Shown here piece by piece: positions 21,696-35,047 of a stretch of 64,000 bases of DNA. This DNA is from Bromus sterilis. Taxonomy: Eukaryota; Streptophyta; Magnoliopsida; Poales; Poaceae. The notes below the pieces were generated by a model. The model worked only from the letters and a program-made list of their open reading frames with translations. It did no database searches and was not told where the DNA came from. A program made the position numbers and the translations under genes. Location: the NCBI GenBank assembly GCA_950022295.1, contig OX465601.1, positions 179,431,501 to 179,495,500 on the forward strand, given 5' to 3'. The number at the start of each line of letters is the position of its first letter. The first letter of the stretch is position 1.

Positions 21696-24600
21696 TGTTG
21701 GGACCCGGGGTTAGCGTATGTAATTCCAGTCACGATACAATCACATGGAGAGCCGAGAACCGTACCCACTTGTCTAAGAAGACAACGCCAAGCACAGAAC
21801 GTTCTCGGTAAGCATCGAACGTGAGGGGCATCCCATTCAGGCTGGATGATCATCTGAGATGGGTCCTCATCGTCCGCTCACAAGTCTAAATGCTTATGGG
21901 TGGTGAATCCCATACTCATAGACGAGTCGCCTCAACCATGTTATCGATTGGATCCTAACTCTTACATAGACTTACTCCAGCCCGATCACTTAGTCGGGGT
22001 CTAGGGCGGGCTCGATCATACAACTAAGTGTGCACGTGACAGAGTCACGAGAAATCACATCGCAATGCCCCAAGCTGCGCACATCTAAGGGCCACTTGGT
22101 GTATAAAAGACCGCCAGCCAGATCACAACTAAGGTCTCGAAAACCCATACTAAGACATGCATGTTATAAACATACACGCAGCACACATGCCTAGTATGAA
22201 CAGCAAGTATCATCACATAACTCTACAAAGTATTCTTTATTGATATACACATAGAGCATACAAAGATCACATGTCTGTGATCAACATTACATCATACAAC
22301 GGAAGAAAATTAGGTCTGAGTACAGACAAGTTTAACAAATGGCTTAGAGAAGCCTTGTAAACAAACATGCCCTTCCACGAGGGACCAGACTGCTGTCTGG
22401 GATTATGCTACCAAGGTCAACATCGAGCTTCACGAAGGTGACTCCATCGGGTCCGGTTTCTTATCTAAAACATAGAATAAGCAAACGTGAGTACAAAGTC
22501 GTACTCAGCAAGACTTAGATCAGATCTATACTACTCGTGCTCAAGTATCAAGGTAAAGGAGGTGGAGTTTCATCATGCAGAAGTGCCAGCTTTGACTTGG
22601 CTAATCCTGTACTACGAGTACCAGACTTGAGGTAAGAAGCGTACACGAGTCCACTACAACTCCAACCAATACACCACTATGGTTACTTCCTCGACTTCCC
22701 CACGAGGAAGCCCACCATAGCACTCACGCTTATCTTGCGGATTTTATAAGTATCCATTCAAGTTGTCTATGATCAAGTAGAGGTTTCCAAGTAGTCCATA
22801 ACCGCGGACACGGCTATTCGAATAGTTCATTAACCCTGCAGGGGTGTACATCTTCACACGCGTGTCATCACTTATCGCCTCGTTCTTGGCATCCTTCAAG
22901 CGGATGTCGGACGTGGATGAAACCAAGGCACTAACCTCACATCACCTTCTCTAATCCAGGAGTCGACTACCTGAGTTTGGCACCGCTCGAGAGTCCGGCC
23001 GGTTCCACGAAACGGACTCAGATAATGTAAGGGACCGAGACGCCACCTCTGCCAGATGGTTTCACTGCCTCACAAGTCCACCCACATATCTAGGATGATG
23101 CAACCTTTTCTTCATTCTTTTTCTATGCACATGCCAAATGGAAAGCCCGAATCTATTGTGACTCCTGGACCGGATCGGGTACGTAAAGAGGCCAAACGGG
23201 GCTCCCATAAAACCCTACATGTGGTCATACTCTTTGTCTTGGATCACAAAACAGGAACTCGGGACCTAAGGTAGTGTTCAACGAGACAACCCACTGTGTA
23301 CTCCTACACAACCTCTCATCGTTCACCTTTGTTTAGGGTGGATTCACCAACACGTTTCACTTTCATCAACACCACTGTGTTCATTCCATCCCGACTCACA
23401 ATCAAAACATCCTCATTGTATCACTAAGCAGTAAAAGCAGTAACAGTTGTAGGGGCCACATGCTCATCATTCAACTCCTATATCTTCTAGGATTGTGGTT
23501 TGCTTAATACTGTGGCAAAATGATAGGTCATGCATCGGAATGGGTTCAACTATGCGAAAGAACGTGTCTCGGTGATCTCCTAAACATGCATAAGCGAGAC
23601 TGAGATGGAAAATAGGATTTCATAGACATGATCAATGGGGTTTGCTTGCCTTGCTGTCGAGGTTCGATAACGGTGTCTTCAACGAAGGGGGTGGCCTCCG
23701 GTTCCGGTTGCACGTCTATCGAGCAAACAATCAAACAATGGTATAAATTTATTTGCAATGTATCAAACACATGATCAATATTGAAATGGTGATGTTCTTG
23801 ACCACAATGTTGGTACAATTCCATTTAAAAGAAGTCAAATGCAAAGTCACTTGCAATTGTGCTTCAAATTTGAATTTGAAATAAAGCCATATGGATGTTT
23901 TGCACTGTTCACCCAATTTTAATTGGTCAAACATGAAAACAGAGCCCATATTCATAATCCTTGGATTTTTCTGATATTTTTAGACATATTATTTGCTATA
24001 TTTGGAGTTCATATGAATTAGTTATGAATTTCCCAAGTTTAAATGATTTTCTGGAATATTTTAAATCATTTCTATTTCTCTGGAATTCGATTTATTGCGT
24101 CAGCATGGCGTGGGGGTGACGTCAAGGGGGGGGCTGACCAGTGGGTCCACCCTGTCAGCCTCAGTGGTTAATCCCCCGGTTTGATTTAATTAAACAGGAG
24201 ATTAATTAGGGACAGGGCCCACCTGTCATTGGGCTAGAGGGGGGGGGGGTCATTAGGCACTAATTAAACCGGCCCGCCGGCGGTTAGCCGCCGGTGACCT
24301 AGCCACGGCGGCGAAGCACGGGGGTGGGGGTTCTGGCCACCAAATCGTGCGCCGTTTGCACGAGAAGAAGTGTCGTGCTCGTCCGCGTCGAGCTGGGCCA
24401 CCAGGGGGTCTCGGGGAGCTTCGAGGCCACGGCTACGACGACGTCTGCGGCGGCCGGCGTCGGTTGAAGATGAAAAACGGGCACGGGGCACGGGGGAAAG
24501 CGGGAGAAGAGGGGAAACAACGAGGGGCTCACCCCGGATGCAATAGCGTCAACGGCGAGAGATGGGAGGGCGCGGTGGCGGTGTATTTCTCGACGGGGTC

Positions 24601-25467
24601 CACGGCGGCCGGCGGCAAGAGGTTGAACAGGGCGTCGTCGTCTGGGCCGTTGGGGCTCGATTCGGAGCGCTGGAAGACGAAGGCGACACCGGCGCTTCTC
24701 CTGGACAGCTTTTCCCGGCCGATGGACGTCTCTGGCCGCGCGGGCTCACGGCGGCGCTCTGCGGTGGACTTCGGGCGGGTGCGAGAACGACGATGGGAGA
24801 GGAGGAGAGTGAGCTGGAGGAAGGGGGAAGGTTGTGGCGTTCTCTGGGCGTCTCCGTGGCATCCGCGGAGAGAAGAGGAGGCTCCAGAGCCCTCGGTGGC
24901 GTCCACGGCGCTCGGCTCGCCACCGAGCTGCTTCGGGCGCCGGGGAGGAAGAAGACAAGACGCCTGGAGTGGGCTGGGCCGGCTACAGGTGAGTGGGCCT
25001 CGCCTGTGGGCGCAATGTGGTTGTTCCTTTCTTTTTCCTTTTAGTTTTTCTGTTATTTGTTTTGCTCTGGTAAAACAAATACCATAGCATTTTATAAAAA
25101 TGCCCAAACAATTTTATAAATCCTAGGTGACGAGTAGAAAGTCACTTGTAGAATTTGAGCATTTTTGAAATTCAATACATTTGAATTTCAATTCAAATAG
25201 GGGTAAACTTTAATTTCCAGAGCACTATTTGAATATTAGAAAATTCCATGAGTATGGGAAAATACCCAAACCACTTTTAAAATGATCAGCATCATTTATA
25301 GGAATTTTCCAAATATTCAAAAGATTTTTGGAAAAAGATTTTTATCTGGATATTTCAAATAATTTCTCAGGGCTTTCTTCTTCCCCATTTTTGAATTTCT
25401 TTTTGAATTTTTCATGATGCAAAGGGACAAGCAAACCCTAGCACTTACCCTAGTTGGGGTTCTGACA
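21696..25467 (-). repeat. 3' LTR of element 2
   Basis: In plus orientation it runs from TGTTGGGACCC to GGTTCTGACA. The GC-rich island is about 24236-25015, the donor-like GTGAGCC on the minus strand starts at 24532, and the CTATTCGAATAG palindrome is at 22814-22825. Low-complexity ORFs across the GC-rich island are present in both LTRs on both strands and are not treated as genes. Confidence 0.93.
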
Positions 25468-28400
25468 ACTCGCCCCCACTCAAAAGAATGTCGTCCCGAG
25501 ATTCAGAATTCGTCGGGAGGAAGGTGGGGTACTCGGCACGGAGGCGGTCTTCTCTTTCCCATGTTGCTTCTTTCTCGGAGTGATGCGACCACTGAACTTT
25601 GAGGAACTTGATCTTCTGACGACGAGTGACACGCTCTGCTGAATCAAGAATACGAACAGGGTACTCTCGATAAGAAAGGTCATCTTGAAGATCAAGCGTT
25701 TCATGGTCGACTTCGCGGATGGGGTCCTTGAAGCAACGCCTGAGTTGTGACACATGGAATACATCATGTACTCGGGAAAGGTGAGGGGGTAGCTCAAGTT
25801 GGTAGGCAACTTCTCCATGTTTAGCGAGAATGCGGAAAGGTCCGATGTAACGTGGGGCCAACTTGCCTTTGATACCGAATCTTTGGTTTCCCTTCAGAGG
25901 AGTAACTCGGAGGTAAGCCTTCTCATCAATATTGTAGCTCTCCTCTCTATGATGACGATCATAGTAGCTCTTTTGACGAGACTGAGCGGCTTTCAAACGA
26001 TCACGAACAATGCGAACTTGTTCTTCTGCTTCCTTGATCATATCCGGTCCAAAGAGTTGTCTTTCACCGGTTTCTGACTAATTTAGGGGTGTTCGACATC
26101 GTCGTCCATAGAGGAATTCAAAGGGAGCCATGTTCAGACTAGATTGATAGCTATTGTTATAAGCAAATTCGGCGAATGGAAGAGATTTCTCCCAATTCTT
26201 TCCGAATGAGATAACACAAGCTCTGAGCATGTCTTCCAAGATTTGATTAACCCTTTCAACTTGACCGCTAGATTGAGGGTGGAAAGATGTACTAAAGGAT
26301 AGATGAGTTCCCATAGCATTCTGAAAACTTTCCCAAAATCTAGAGGTGAAAAGGCTACCACGATCAGAATTGATCACCAAAGGAACACCGTGAAGAGACA
26401 CTATTCTAGAGACGTACAAGTCTGCTAACTGGCTAGCAGTTATAGACTCGCGAACTGGAAGGAACTGAGCAACTTTGGAAAGCCTGTCTATGACCACGAA
26501 GATGGCATCATTTCCTTTCTAGCTTTTTGGAAAGCCGGTGATGAAGTCCATACCGACCTTGTCCCACTTCCACTCGGGAATAGACAATGGCTGAAGAGTA
26601 CCAGTAGGTCTTTGGTGTTCTGCCTTAATGCGACGACAAACATCACATTCGGCAACAAATTGTGCAATGTCTCTCTTCATCCGGGTCCACCAAAATCTCT
26701 GGCGTAGATCTCGGTACATTTTTGTGCTACCGGGATGAATTGAGAGGGGAGTGTCATGAGATTCCTTAAGGATCAGCTGCTTTAGGTCTTCATTCTCAGG
26801 AACTACTAAACGATTTTCAAAGAATACCGTTCCTTGATCATTTGCAGAGAAACATTTAGCAACTCCGCTAACAATGTTCTGCTTGATCTCTTGAATATTA
26901 CTATCTCGCTTCTGGGCGGCTATGATTTGATCCTCAAGGGTTGGTTTCGCCACCAAGTTGAAAAGAGATCCACGAGAAACTATCTCAAGATTGAGCTTGC
27001 AAAATTCCTCATGAAGAAGTGGTTGATACTGTTGTAACATGAGGTTGTTACAATACGACTTACGACTTAGGGCATCAGCCATGACATTGGCCTTGCCTGG
27101 GGTGTAAGAAATTCCTAAGTCATAATCTTTTATCAACTCTATCCAGCGTCTTTGCCTGAGATTAAGATCTGGCTGGGTGAAAATATATTTGAGGCTTTGG
27201 TGGTCGGAATAAATCTCACAACGATTACCAAGGAGGTAATGTCGCCACGTCTTCAGGGCATGAACTACGGCAGCGAGTTCAAGATCATGGGTAGGATAGT
27301 TCTCTTCATGTGGCCGCAACTGGCGTGAAGCATAAGCTACCACATGTCGATCTTGCATAAGTATGCATCCTAACCCTTGCCGTGAAGCATCACAATAGAT
27401 CTCGAAATCCCTTTTGGTGTCTGGAGGTGCAAGTACGGGTGCAGAAGTCAATCTTCTTTTTAGCTCTTGAAAGCTTTCCTCGCACTTGGGAGTCCATTGG
27501 AATTTCTTATCTTTCTTGAGGAGTTCAGTAAGAGGCTTTGCAATTTTATAAAACTTCTCGACGAAGCGACGGCAATAGCTTGCTAAGCCAAGAAAACTCC
27601 TAACTTGCTTAACTGATTCAGGTGGAGTCCAGTCAAGGACGGCCTGAACTCTCTCGGGATTGACTGCAACACCTTTCGCAGAAATCACGTGGCCTAAGTA
27701 GGTCACTTCTGGTAGCCAAAATTCACACTTGGAGAACTTAGCATAAAGGCGGTGCTCTCTAAGTTTGATCAATACCAACCTAAGATGTTCTACGTGCTCT
27801 TCTTCGTTCTTCGAGTAGATGAGAATGTCATCAAGATAAACCACAACAAATTTATCTAAGTACTCCATGAAGATCGAATTCATTAAGCGCGAGAATGTGG
27901 CGGGGGCATTGGTTAAACCAAAGGACATGACGGTATACTCGTAAAGACCATAACGAGTAGTGAAAGCCGTTTTGGGAATGTCCTCATTTCGGATTTTGAT
28001 TTGATGATAGCCTAATCTCAAATCCATTTTGGAGAAGACAGAGGATCCTTCAAGTTGATCATAAAGATCATTGATCCTGGGAAGTGGGTACTTGTTCTTT
28101 ATCGTCGCTAAATTTAGCGGGCGATAGTCTACGCACATCCTTTCTGTTCCATCTTTCTTCGTTACCAACAGAACGGGGCAACCCAATGGCGATGAGCTAG
28201 GGCGGATGAAGCCTTTTGCCAACGAAGCATCAAGTTGGGTTTTTAGCTCAGCTAACTCATGTGGGGCCATTCTATATGGGCGTCTGGAAATTGGGGCTGT
28301 TCCTGGTATAAGATCAACTATGAATTCTACACACCTGTCGGGTGGCATTCCCGGCAGCTCTTCAGGAAAGACATCCGGGAAGTCACGAACCACCGGAACA

Positions 28401-29926
28401 TCTTCAAGGTCAGGAAGGGGAAGCACATTCAAAGTATGCATCTGGTTTTTAGAGCTGGGTGATGTGTAGTCAATGATCTGGCCTGAAGGATGGGTGAGTT
28501 TGACTGATTTGGCTTTACAATCAAGGAAAGCATTCTGCCTTGATAACCAATCCATTCCTAGGATGACATCAATGTCTGAAGACTTGAGGGCTATAAGTGA
28601 AGCAAGAAATACTAAACCCTCAATTGCAATTTGATTGCCATGGCTTACCCTATTAGTTTGCCATTTTAAACCAGGAGTTTGAATAATCATTGGAGAAAAC
28701 ATTTCTTCAAAGGGAAACTCACGACGAAGTGCATAACTCTCCGACATGAATGAATGAGAAGCTCCTGGATCGAAAAGAACGGAGGCGGGAACATGATTGA
28801 CTAGGAGTGTGCCAAGAATGACGTCAGAAGTAGTAGTGGTGTCCTCAACTGAGATTTGGTTCACACAACCACTACTAGTGGATGAAAGCTTTGCTGGGAC
28901 GGCTTTGGTGGTTGATTTCTTTGGAGGCTTGTGACTAGGTCGACGTGGTGCCACCAACACTGTAGGGCACTGTCGGAAGTAATGGCCTATGAGACCACAC
29001 GTGAAACATACCCTGCCTGAATTGCTGGGAGAAGGATTACTTGGCTGCACCCCATCGTTCCAGGGTGGAACAATGTGTTGAGGTGGATGGCATATATTTG
29101 GTGGTGGCCTCTGAAGAAGGTTTTGAGGTATGGCTCTTGTTGGAATCCAAATTCGGCGTTTCTGAGGGGCTGAACTTGAAGAAGGAGCAAGGTCAAGAGC
29201 ATGCTTGCGGGACTCCTCGAAAATTTCATTGCCATGCTCAGCTCTGAAGGATCTGTTGACTAAATCCTCAAAGGTGTCAAATTCGATGAGGTTGAGATCA
29301 TGACGAAGGATGGGGCTAGGTCCCTTACAGAACCTTGCCTGCTTTCTGGCATCGGTGGTGATCTCATCTTGGGCATACCGAGCAAGACGGCTGAACTCCC
29401 GTACATACTCGTGCATGGACATCTTTCCGTGAGTCAAATTGAAGAACTCTTTCTTCTTGCGCTCCATCAACTCATCCAGAATGTGGTACCCTCGAAAGGC
29501 AACACAGAACTCCTGCCAAGTCACTAGGTGACCACCTGGCTGCATAGCAACATAGTTCTCCCACCATTCAGCAGCAGCACCTTCCAGAAAGTATGCCGCC
29601 AATATAACTCGATCATCGGGAGCAACATGTGCAGTGTCAAGCTTACGCTCGATGGAACGGAGCCAATCATCAGCTTCAAGGGGCTCAGAAGAACATCGGA
29701 ATACCGGTGGCTTGAGGAGGATGAAGTCCTGAATGCTCACAACCACATTACGATGACGTGAGGTATTCTGCTCGATGAGCTCCAGAAGGCGTGTTTGATC
29801 ACGTTGATTCTTCTCAGCTTCCATCATGATTTCCGCCGCAGAAGGCGGTGGTAGAGGTTCATCATCATTCCGATTCCGAACACGGTCTCGATTCCGACGA
29901 ACAGCACTACGAGTTCCACCTGACAT
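25445..29926 (-). pseudogene. gag-pol: gag-pol polyprotein of element 2, two stop codons
   Basis: A single frame starts at 29926 (MSGGTRSAVR, right after ATCACACAGG) and reads gag, a CCHC knuckle (C-FTC-GLIGH-YFRQ-C), protease (FDPGASHSF), reverse transcriptase (YLDD at 27838-27827), RNase H (IYCDASRQGLG), integrase zinc region (HPGSTKMYRD, CDVCRR) and integrase core (D in GMDFITGF, D in NSDRGSLF, E in GQVERVNQ). A chromodomain-like tail (HSEKEATWEREDRL) follows, and the frame ends at 25445, 23 bases inside the LTR. TAG codons interrupt the frame at 26521-26519 and 26080-26078; element 1 has Gln and Trp codons at these places. All catalytic residues I can check are present. It would make all proteins for copying and integration if the stops were absent; as it stands, integrase is truncated. 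Confidence 0.92.
25468..25480 (-). other. Polypurine tract of element 2
   Basis: ACTCGCCCCCACT on the plus strand is the complement of AGTGGGGGCGAGT, identical to that of element 1, and abuts the 3' LTR at 25467. Confidence 0.85.
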
Positions 29927-30380
29927 CCTGTGTGATAAAAATCAACAATCAGAACAGGTTGAATGATGGATTCAAGGATAACAAGACATGATGAAGGCGG
30001 AAAGATTAAAATGCGAAGGAAATGATTCATAGAAACTTGGAACAAATCCGGCAGCATAACGGCTACACCGGGATGGAAAACAAGACAACCTCGAGGAATT
30101 TGGACAGAACTTCCTCAAGGAACTCAAAACATGAAGACTCTGGACGACCACGACTATCCTACGGCTACAAGGAAGCATTCAGCGAGATGTTCTAGTCAGA
30201 CATAGATGAGCCTAGTCCTATCATCCCATAGAAAAGATAAGGGTGACCCAGAACTTAGATCGATGAGGATAAGGAGAAAAAGAAGCCTTACGTTGTTCCC
30301 TTTATACCCAAGTAACTATATAACTATAGAATGCTAGACTCGACTTCGACCAAGGGTTTGATAAGCCTACAGACAGTCCT
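29927..30380 (-). other. Leader of element 2 between primer site and gag
   Basis: About 450 bases without an ORF of note. The part next to the primer site matches the element 1 leader (for example TATAGTTATATAGTTACT and AGGGAACAACGTAAGGCTTC). The gag-proximal part ends in an acceptor-like ATCACACAG. The 1.1-kb block that carries the accessory ORF in element 1 is missing here. Confidence 0.8.
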
Positions 30381-30392
30381 GCTCTGATACCA
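30381..30392 (-). other. Primer-binding site of element 2, tRNA-iMet type
   Basis: GCTCTGATACCA on the plus strand is the complement of TGGTATCAGAGC. It is four bases from the LTR at 30397 and fixes the minus orientation. Confidence 0.95.
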
Positions 30393-30396
30393 AGTC

Positions 30397-33300
30397 TGTC
30401 GGGACCCGGGGTTAGCGTATGTAATTCCAGTCACGATACAATCACATGGAGAGCCGAGCACCGTACCCACTTGTCTAAGCAGACAAGGCCAAGCACAGAA
30501 CGTTCTCGGTAAGCATCGAACGTGAGGGGCATCCGATTCAGGCCGGATGATCATCTGAGATGGGTCCTCATCGTCCGCTCACAAGTCTAAATGCTTATGG
30601 GTGGTGAATCTGATACTCATAGACGAGTCGCCTCAACCATGTTATCGATTGGATCCTAACTCTTACATAGACTTACTCCAGCCCGATCATTTAGTCGGGG
30701 TCTAGGGCGGGCTCGATCATACAACTAAGTGTGCACGTGACAGAGTCACGAGCAATCGCATCGCGATGCCCCAAGCTGCGCACATCTAAGGGCCACTTGG
30801 TGTATAAAAGACCGCCAGCCAGATCACAACTAAGGTCTCGAAAACCCATACTAAGACATGCATGTTATAAACATACACGCAGCACACATGCCTAGTATGA
30901 ACAGCAGGTATCATGACATAACTCTACAAAGTATTCTTTATTGATATACACATAGAGCATACAAAGATCACATGTCTGTGATCAACATTACATCATACAA
31001 CGGAAGCAAATTAGGTCTGAGTACAGACAAGTTTAACAAATGGCTTAGAGAAGACTTGTAAACAAACATGCCCTTCCACGAGGGACCAGACTGCTGTCTG
31101 GGATTATGCTACCAAGGTCAACATCGAGCTTCACGAAGGTGACTCCATCGGGTCCGGTTTCTTATCTAAAACATAGAATAAGCAAATGTGAGTACAAAGT
31201 CGTACTCAGCAAGACTAACATCAGATCTATACTACTCATGCTCAAGTATCAAGGTAAAGGAGGTGAAGTTTCATCATGCAGAAGTGCCAGCTTTGACTTG
31301 GCTAATCCTGTACTTCGAGTACCAGACTTGAGGTAAGAAGCGTACACGAGTCCACTACAACTCCAACCAGTACACCACTATGGTTACTTCCTCGACTTCC
31401 CCACGAGGAAGCCCACCATAGCACTCACACTTATCTTGTGGATTTTATAAGTATCCATTCAAGTTGTCTATGATCAAGTAGAGGTTTCCAAGTAGTCCAT
31501 AACTGTGGACACGGCTATTCGAATAGTTCATTAACCCTGCAGGGGTGTACATCTTCACACGCGTGTCATCACTTATCGCCTCTTTCTTGGCATCCTTCAA
31601 GCGGATGTCGGACGTGGATGAAACCAAGGCACTAACCTCACATCACCTTCTCTAATCCAGGAGTCGACTACCTGAGTTTGGCACCGCTCGAGAGTCCGGC
31701 CGGTTCCACGAAACGGACTCAGATAATGTAAGGGACCGAGACGCCACCTCTGCCAGATGGTTTCACTGCCTCACAAGTCCACCCACATATCTAGGATGAT
31801 GCAACCTTTTCTTCATTCTTTTTCTATGCACATGCCAAATGGAAAGATCGAATCTATTGTGACTCTTGGACCGGATCGGGTACGTAAAGAGGCCAAACGG
31901 GGCTCCCATAAAACCCTACATGTGGTCATACTCTTTGTCTTGGATCACAAAACAGGAACTCGGGACCTAAGGTAGTGTTCAACGAGACAACCCACTGTGT
32001 ACTCCTACACAACCTCTCATCGTTCACCTTTGTTTAGGGTGGATTCACCAACACGTTTCACTTTCATCAACACCACTGTGTTCATTCCATCCCGACTCAC
32101 AATCAAAACATCCTCATTGTATCACTAAGCAGTAAAAGCAGTAACAGTTGTAGGGGCCACATGCTCATCATTCAACTCCTATATCTTCTAGGATTGTGGT
32201 TTGCTTAATACTGTGGCAAAATGATAGGTCATGCATCGGAATGGGTTCAACTATGCGAAAGAACGTGTCTCGGTGATCTCCTAAACATGCATAAGCGAGA
32301 CTGAGATGGAAAATAGGATTTCATAGACATGATCAATGGGGTTTGCTTGCCTTGCTGTCGAGGTTCGATAACGGTGTCTTCAACGAAGGGGGTGGCCTCC
32401 GGTTCCGGTTGCACGTCTATCGAGCAAACAATCAAACAATGGTATAAATTTATTTGCAATGTATCAAACACATGATCAATATTGAAATGGTGATGTTCTT
32501 GACCACAATGTTGGTACAATTCCATTTAAAAGAAGTCAAATGCAAAGTCACTTGCAATTGTGCTTCAAATTTGAATTTGAAATAAAGCCATATGGATGTT
32601 TTGCACTGTTCACCCAATTTTAATTGGTCAAACATGAAAACAGAGCCCATATTCATAATCCTTGGATTTTTCTGATATTTTTAGACATATTATTTGCTAT
32701 ATTTGGAGTTCATATGAATTAGTTATGAATTTCCCAAGTTTAAATGATTTTCTGGAATATTTTAAATCATTTCTATTTCTCTGGAATTCGATTTATTGCG
32801 TCACCATGGCGTGGGGGTGACGTCAGGGGGGGGGCTGACCAGTGGGTCCACCCTGTCAGCCTCAGTGGTTAATCCCCCGGTTTGATTTAATTAAACAGGA
32901 GATTAATTAGGGACAGGGCCCACCTGTCATTGGGCTAGAGGGGGGGGTCATTAGGCACTAATTAAACCGGCCCGCCGGCGGTTAGCCGCCGGTGACCTAG
33001 CCACGGCGGCGCAGCATGGGGGTGGGGGTTCTGGCCACCAAATCGTGTGCCGTTTGCACGAGAAGAAGTCTCGTGCTCGTCCGCATCGAGCTGGGCCACC
33101 AGGGGGTCTCGGGGAGCTTCGAGGCCACGGCTACGACGACGTCTGCGGCGGCCGGCGTCGGTTGAAGATGAAAAACGGGAACGGGGCACGGGGGAAAGCG
33201 GGAGAAGCGGGGAAATAACGAGGGGCTCACCCCGGATGCAATGGCGTCGACGGCGAGAGCTGGGAGGGCGCGGTGGCGGTGTATTTCTCGACGGGGTCCA

Positions 33301-34165
33301 CGGCGGCCGGCGGCGAGAGGTTGAACAGGGCGTCGTCGTTTGGGCCGTTGGGGCTCGATTCGGAGCGCTGGAAGACGAAGGAGACACCGGAGCTTCTCCT
33401 GGTCATCTTTTCCCGGCCGATGGACGTCTCTGGCCACGCGGGCTCACGGCGGCGCTCTGCGGTGGACTTCGGGCGGGTGCGAGAACGACGATGGGAGAGG
33501 AGGAGAGTGAGCTGGAGGAAGGGGGAAGGTTGTGGCGTTCTCTGGGCGTCTCCGTGGCATCCGCGGAGAGAAGAGGAGGCTCCAGAGCCCTCGGTGGCGT
33601 CCACGGCGCTCGGCTCGCCACCGAGCTGCTTTGGGCGCCGGGGAGGAAGAACACAAGACGCCTGGAGTGGGCTGGGCCGGCTACAGGTGAGTGGGCCTCG
33701 CCTGTGGGCGCAAGGTGATTGTTCCTTTCTTTTTCCTTTTAGTTTTTCTGTTATTTGTTTTGCTCTGGTAAAACAAATACCATAGCATTTTATAAAAATG
33801 CCCAAACAATTTTATAAATCCTAGGTGACCAGTAGAAAGTCACTTGTAGAATTTGAGCATTTTTTAAATTCAATACATTTGAATTTCAATTCAAATAGGG
33901 GTAAACTTTAATTTCCAGAGCACTATTTGAATATTAGAAAATTCCATGAGTATGGAAAAATACCCAAACCACTTTTAAAATGATCAGCATCATTTATAGG
34001 AATTTTCCAAATATTCAAAAGATTTTTGGAAAAAGATTTTTATCTGGCTATTTCAAATAATTTCTCAGGGCTTTCTGCTTCCCCATTTTTGAATTTCTTT
34101 TTGAATTTTTCATGATGCAAAGGGACAAGCAAACCCTAGCACTTACCCTAGTTGGGGTTCTGACA
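30397..34165 (-). repeat. 5' LTR of element 2
   Basis: In plus orientation it runs from TGTCGGGACCC to GGTTCTGACA. The GC-rich island is about 32940-33720 with a donor-like GTGAGCC on the minus strand (intron start 33230). The palindrome CTATTCGAATAG is at 31515-31526. It aligns end to end with 21696-25467 with scattered substitutions. Confidence 0.93.
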
Positions 34166-35037
34166 GATGAGTAATATAATTGGTTCTTCTATTTTATATT
34201 TTGTTCTTGAGTATATTCTTGCATGTTCTCCGTTGATGTATTTTACTTTGGCCAAGTGATTTTTTGCAACTCCAAGAGGGAGCATTATGCTTGATTGTGG
34301 GTTCAGTCCCTTGATGTCTAGCATGAGTGATAGAAACATGAGACTAGGGGATGTGTTGTTGCCACCAGGGATAAAACAATGGTGCTTGTATCCGTGGGTG
34401 CAAGGATTGTTTACTTTGCGCAAAATTCTTTTAATGCAGTTGTATGTTGCTTTGAGTTTACACTTTGGGTGGGATTCGCAACTTAATACCAGCGAGATGT
34501 TCTGGATAGATATCTCAAGGTGAATGATTCGTAGTAGATGTAGTTGAATTTCGGTCTACTTACCTTGGCGTAATGCCCACTGCTTTTGAGCCCTTCCTTT
34601 CTTTGCAGCATAGTTAGCATTGCGGTGCCTTCATAATTCTTTCAATTGCCCAGATGTGATTTGGTTACCTCGCTAGAACTTTTATCGTCTTTTGGGAGAG
34701 AGACATCACTAGTGAAAATCATGGGACTCCGGTCCATCTTCACATTACTGTTTATATCCTTAGTTTACTTTCAGTTGCCACTATTATTATCTCTTGCGTT
34801 TATCCTTTGTAAACAGCAAGGCTGGAGGAATTGACAACTCCTCTGTACTCGTTGGGAGCAAAGTTATTGGTTGATGTGTGCAGGTCCACGTCAAGCGCCA
34901 TGACACCTTCTTGTATCTCTTGGAGTCCTACTGGTTCGATAACCTTGGTATCTTCACCAAGGGATATTTGGTATTACGCTACATCTCACCTTCCACTTGG
35001 GGTAACCAACGAGGAGTGAGAGATCCTCACCGTATCA
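34166..35037 (+). repeat. Left LTR of Athila-like element, second part
   Basis: Resumes with the duplicated GATGA, matches about 40922-41793 of the right LTR, and ends CACCGTATCA just before the primer site. The two parts sum to about 1614 bp once the duplicated 5 bp are removed, against 1611 for the right LTR. Confidence 0.9.
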
Positions 35038-35047
35038 AGCCAATTTC

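Larger units (their letters stand above)
21696..34165 (-). mobile_element. Ty3/gypsy chromovirus-like LTR retrotransposon, element 2
   Basis: Minus-strand element with LTRs at 30397-34165 (5') and 21696-25467 (3'), primer site 30392-30381, gag-pol 29926-25445 and polypurine tract 25480-25468. It has a perfect 5-bp target duplication GATGA (21691-21695 and 34166-34170). The unoccupied site is preserved in the right LTR of the host element near 40922 (TGTGATGAGTAATATAATTG). The two LTRs are almost the same length (3772 and 3769) and differ only slightly, so this is the youngest large insertion in the window. Two in-frame TAG codons are the only obvious coding lesions. It lacks the accessory ORF of element 1. 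Confidence 0.95.

Noticed and set aside
24347..25107. Long ORFs on both strands of the GC-rich LTR island (246 and 192 codons, repeated at 33047-33805)
   Set aside because: Low-complexity Arg/Pro/Gly/Ser translations in overlapping frames of GC-rich DNA, no domain; present in two LTR copies simply because LTRs are duplicates.
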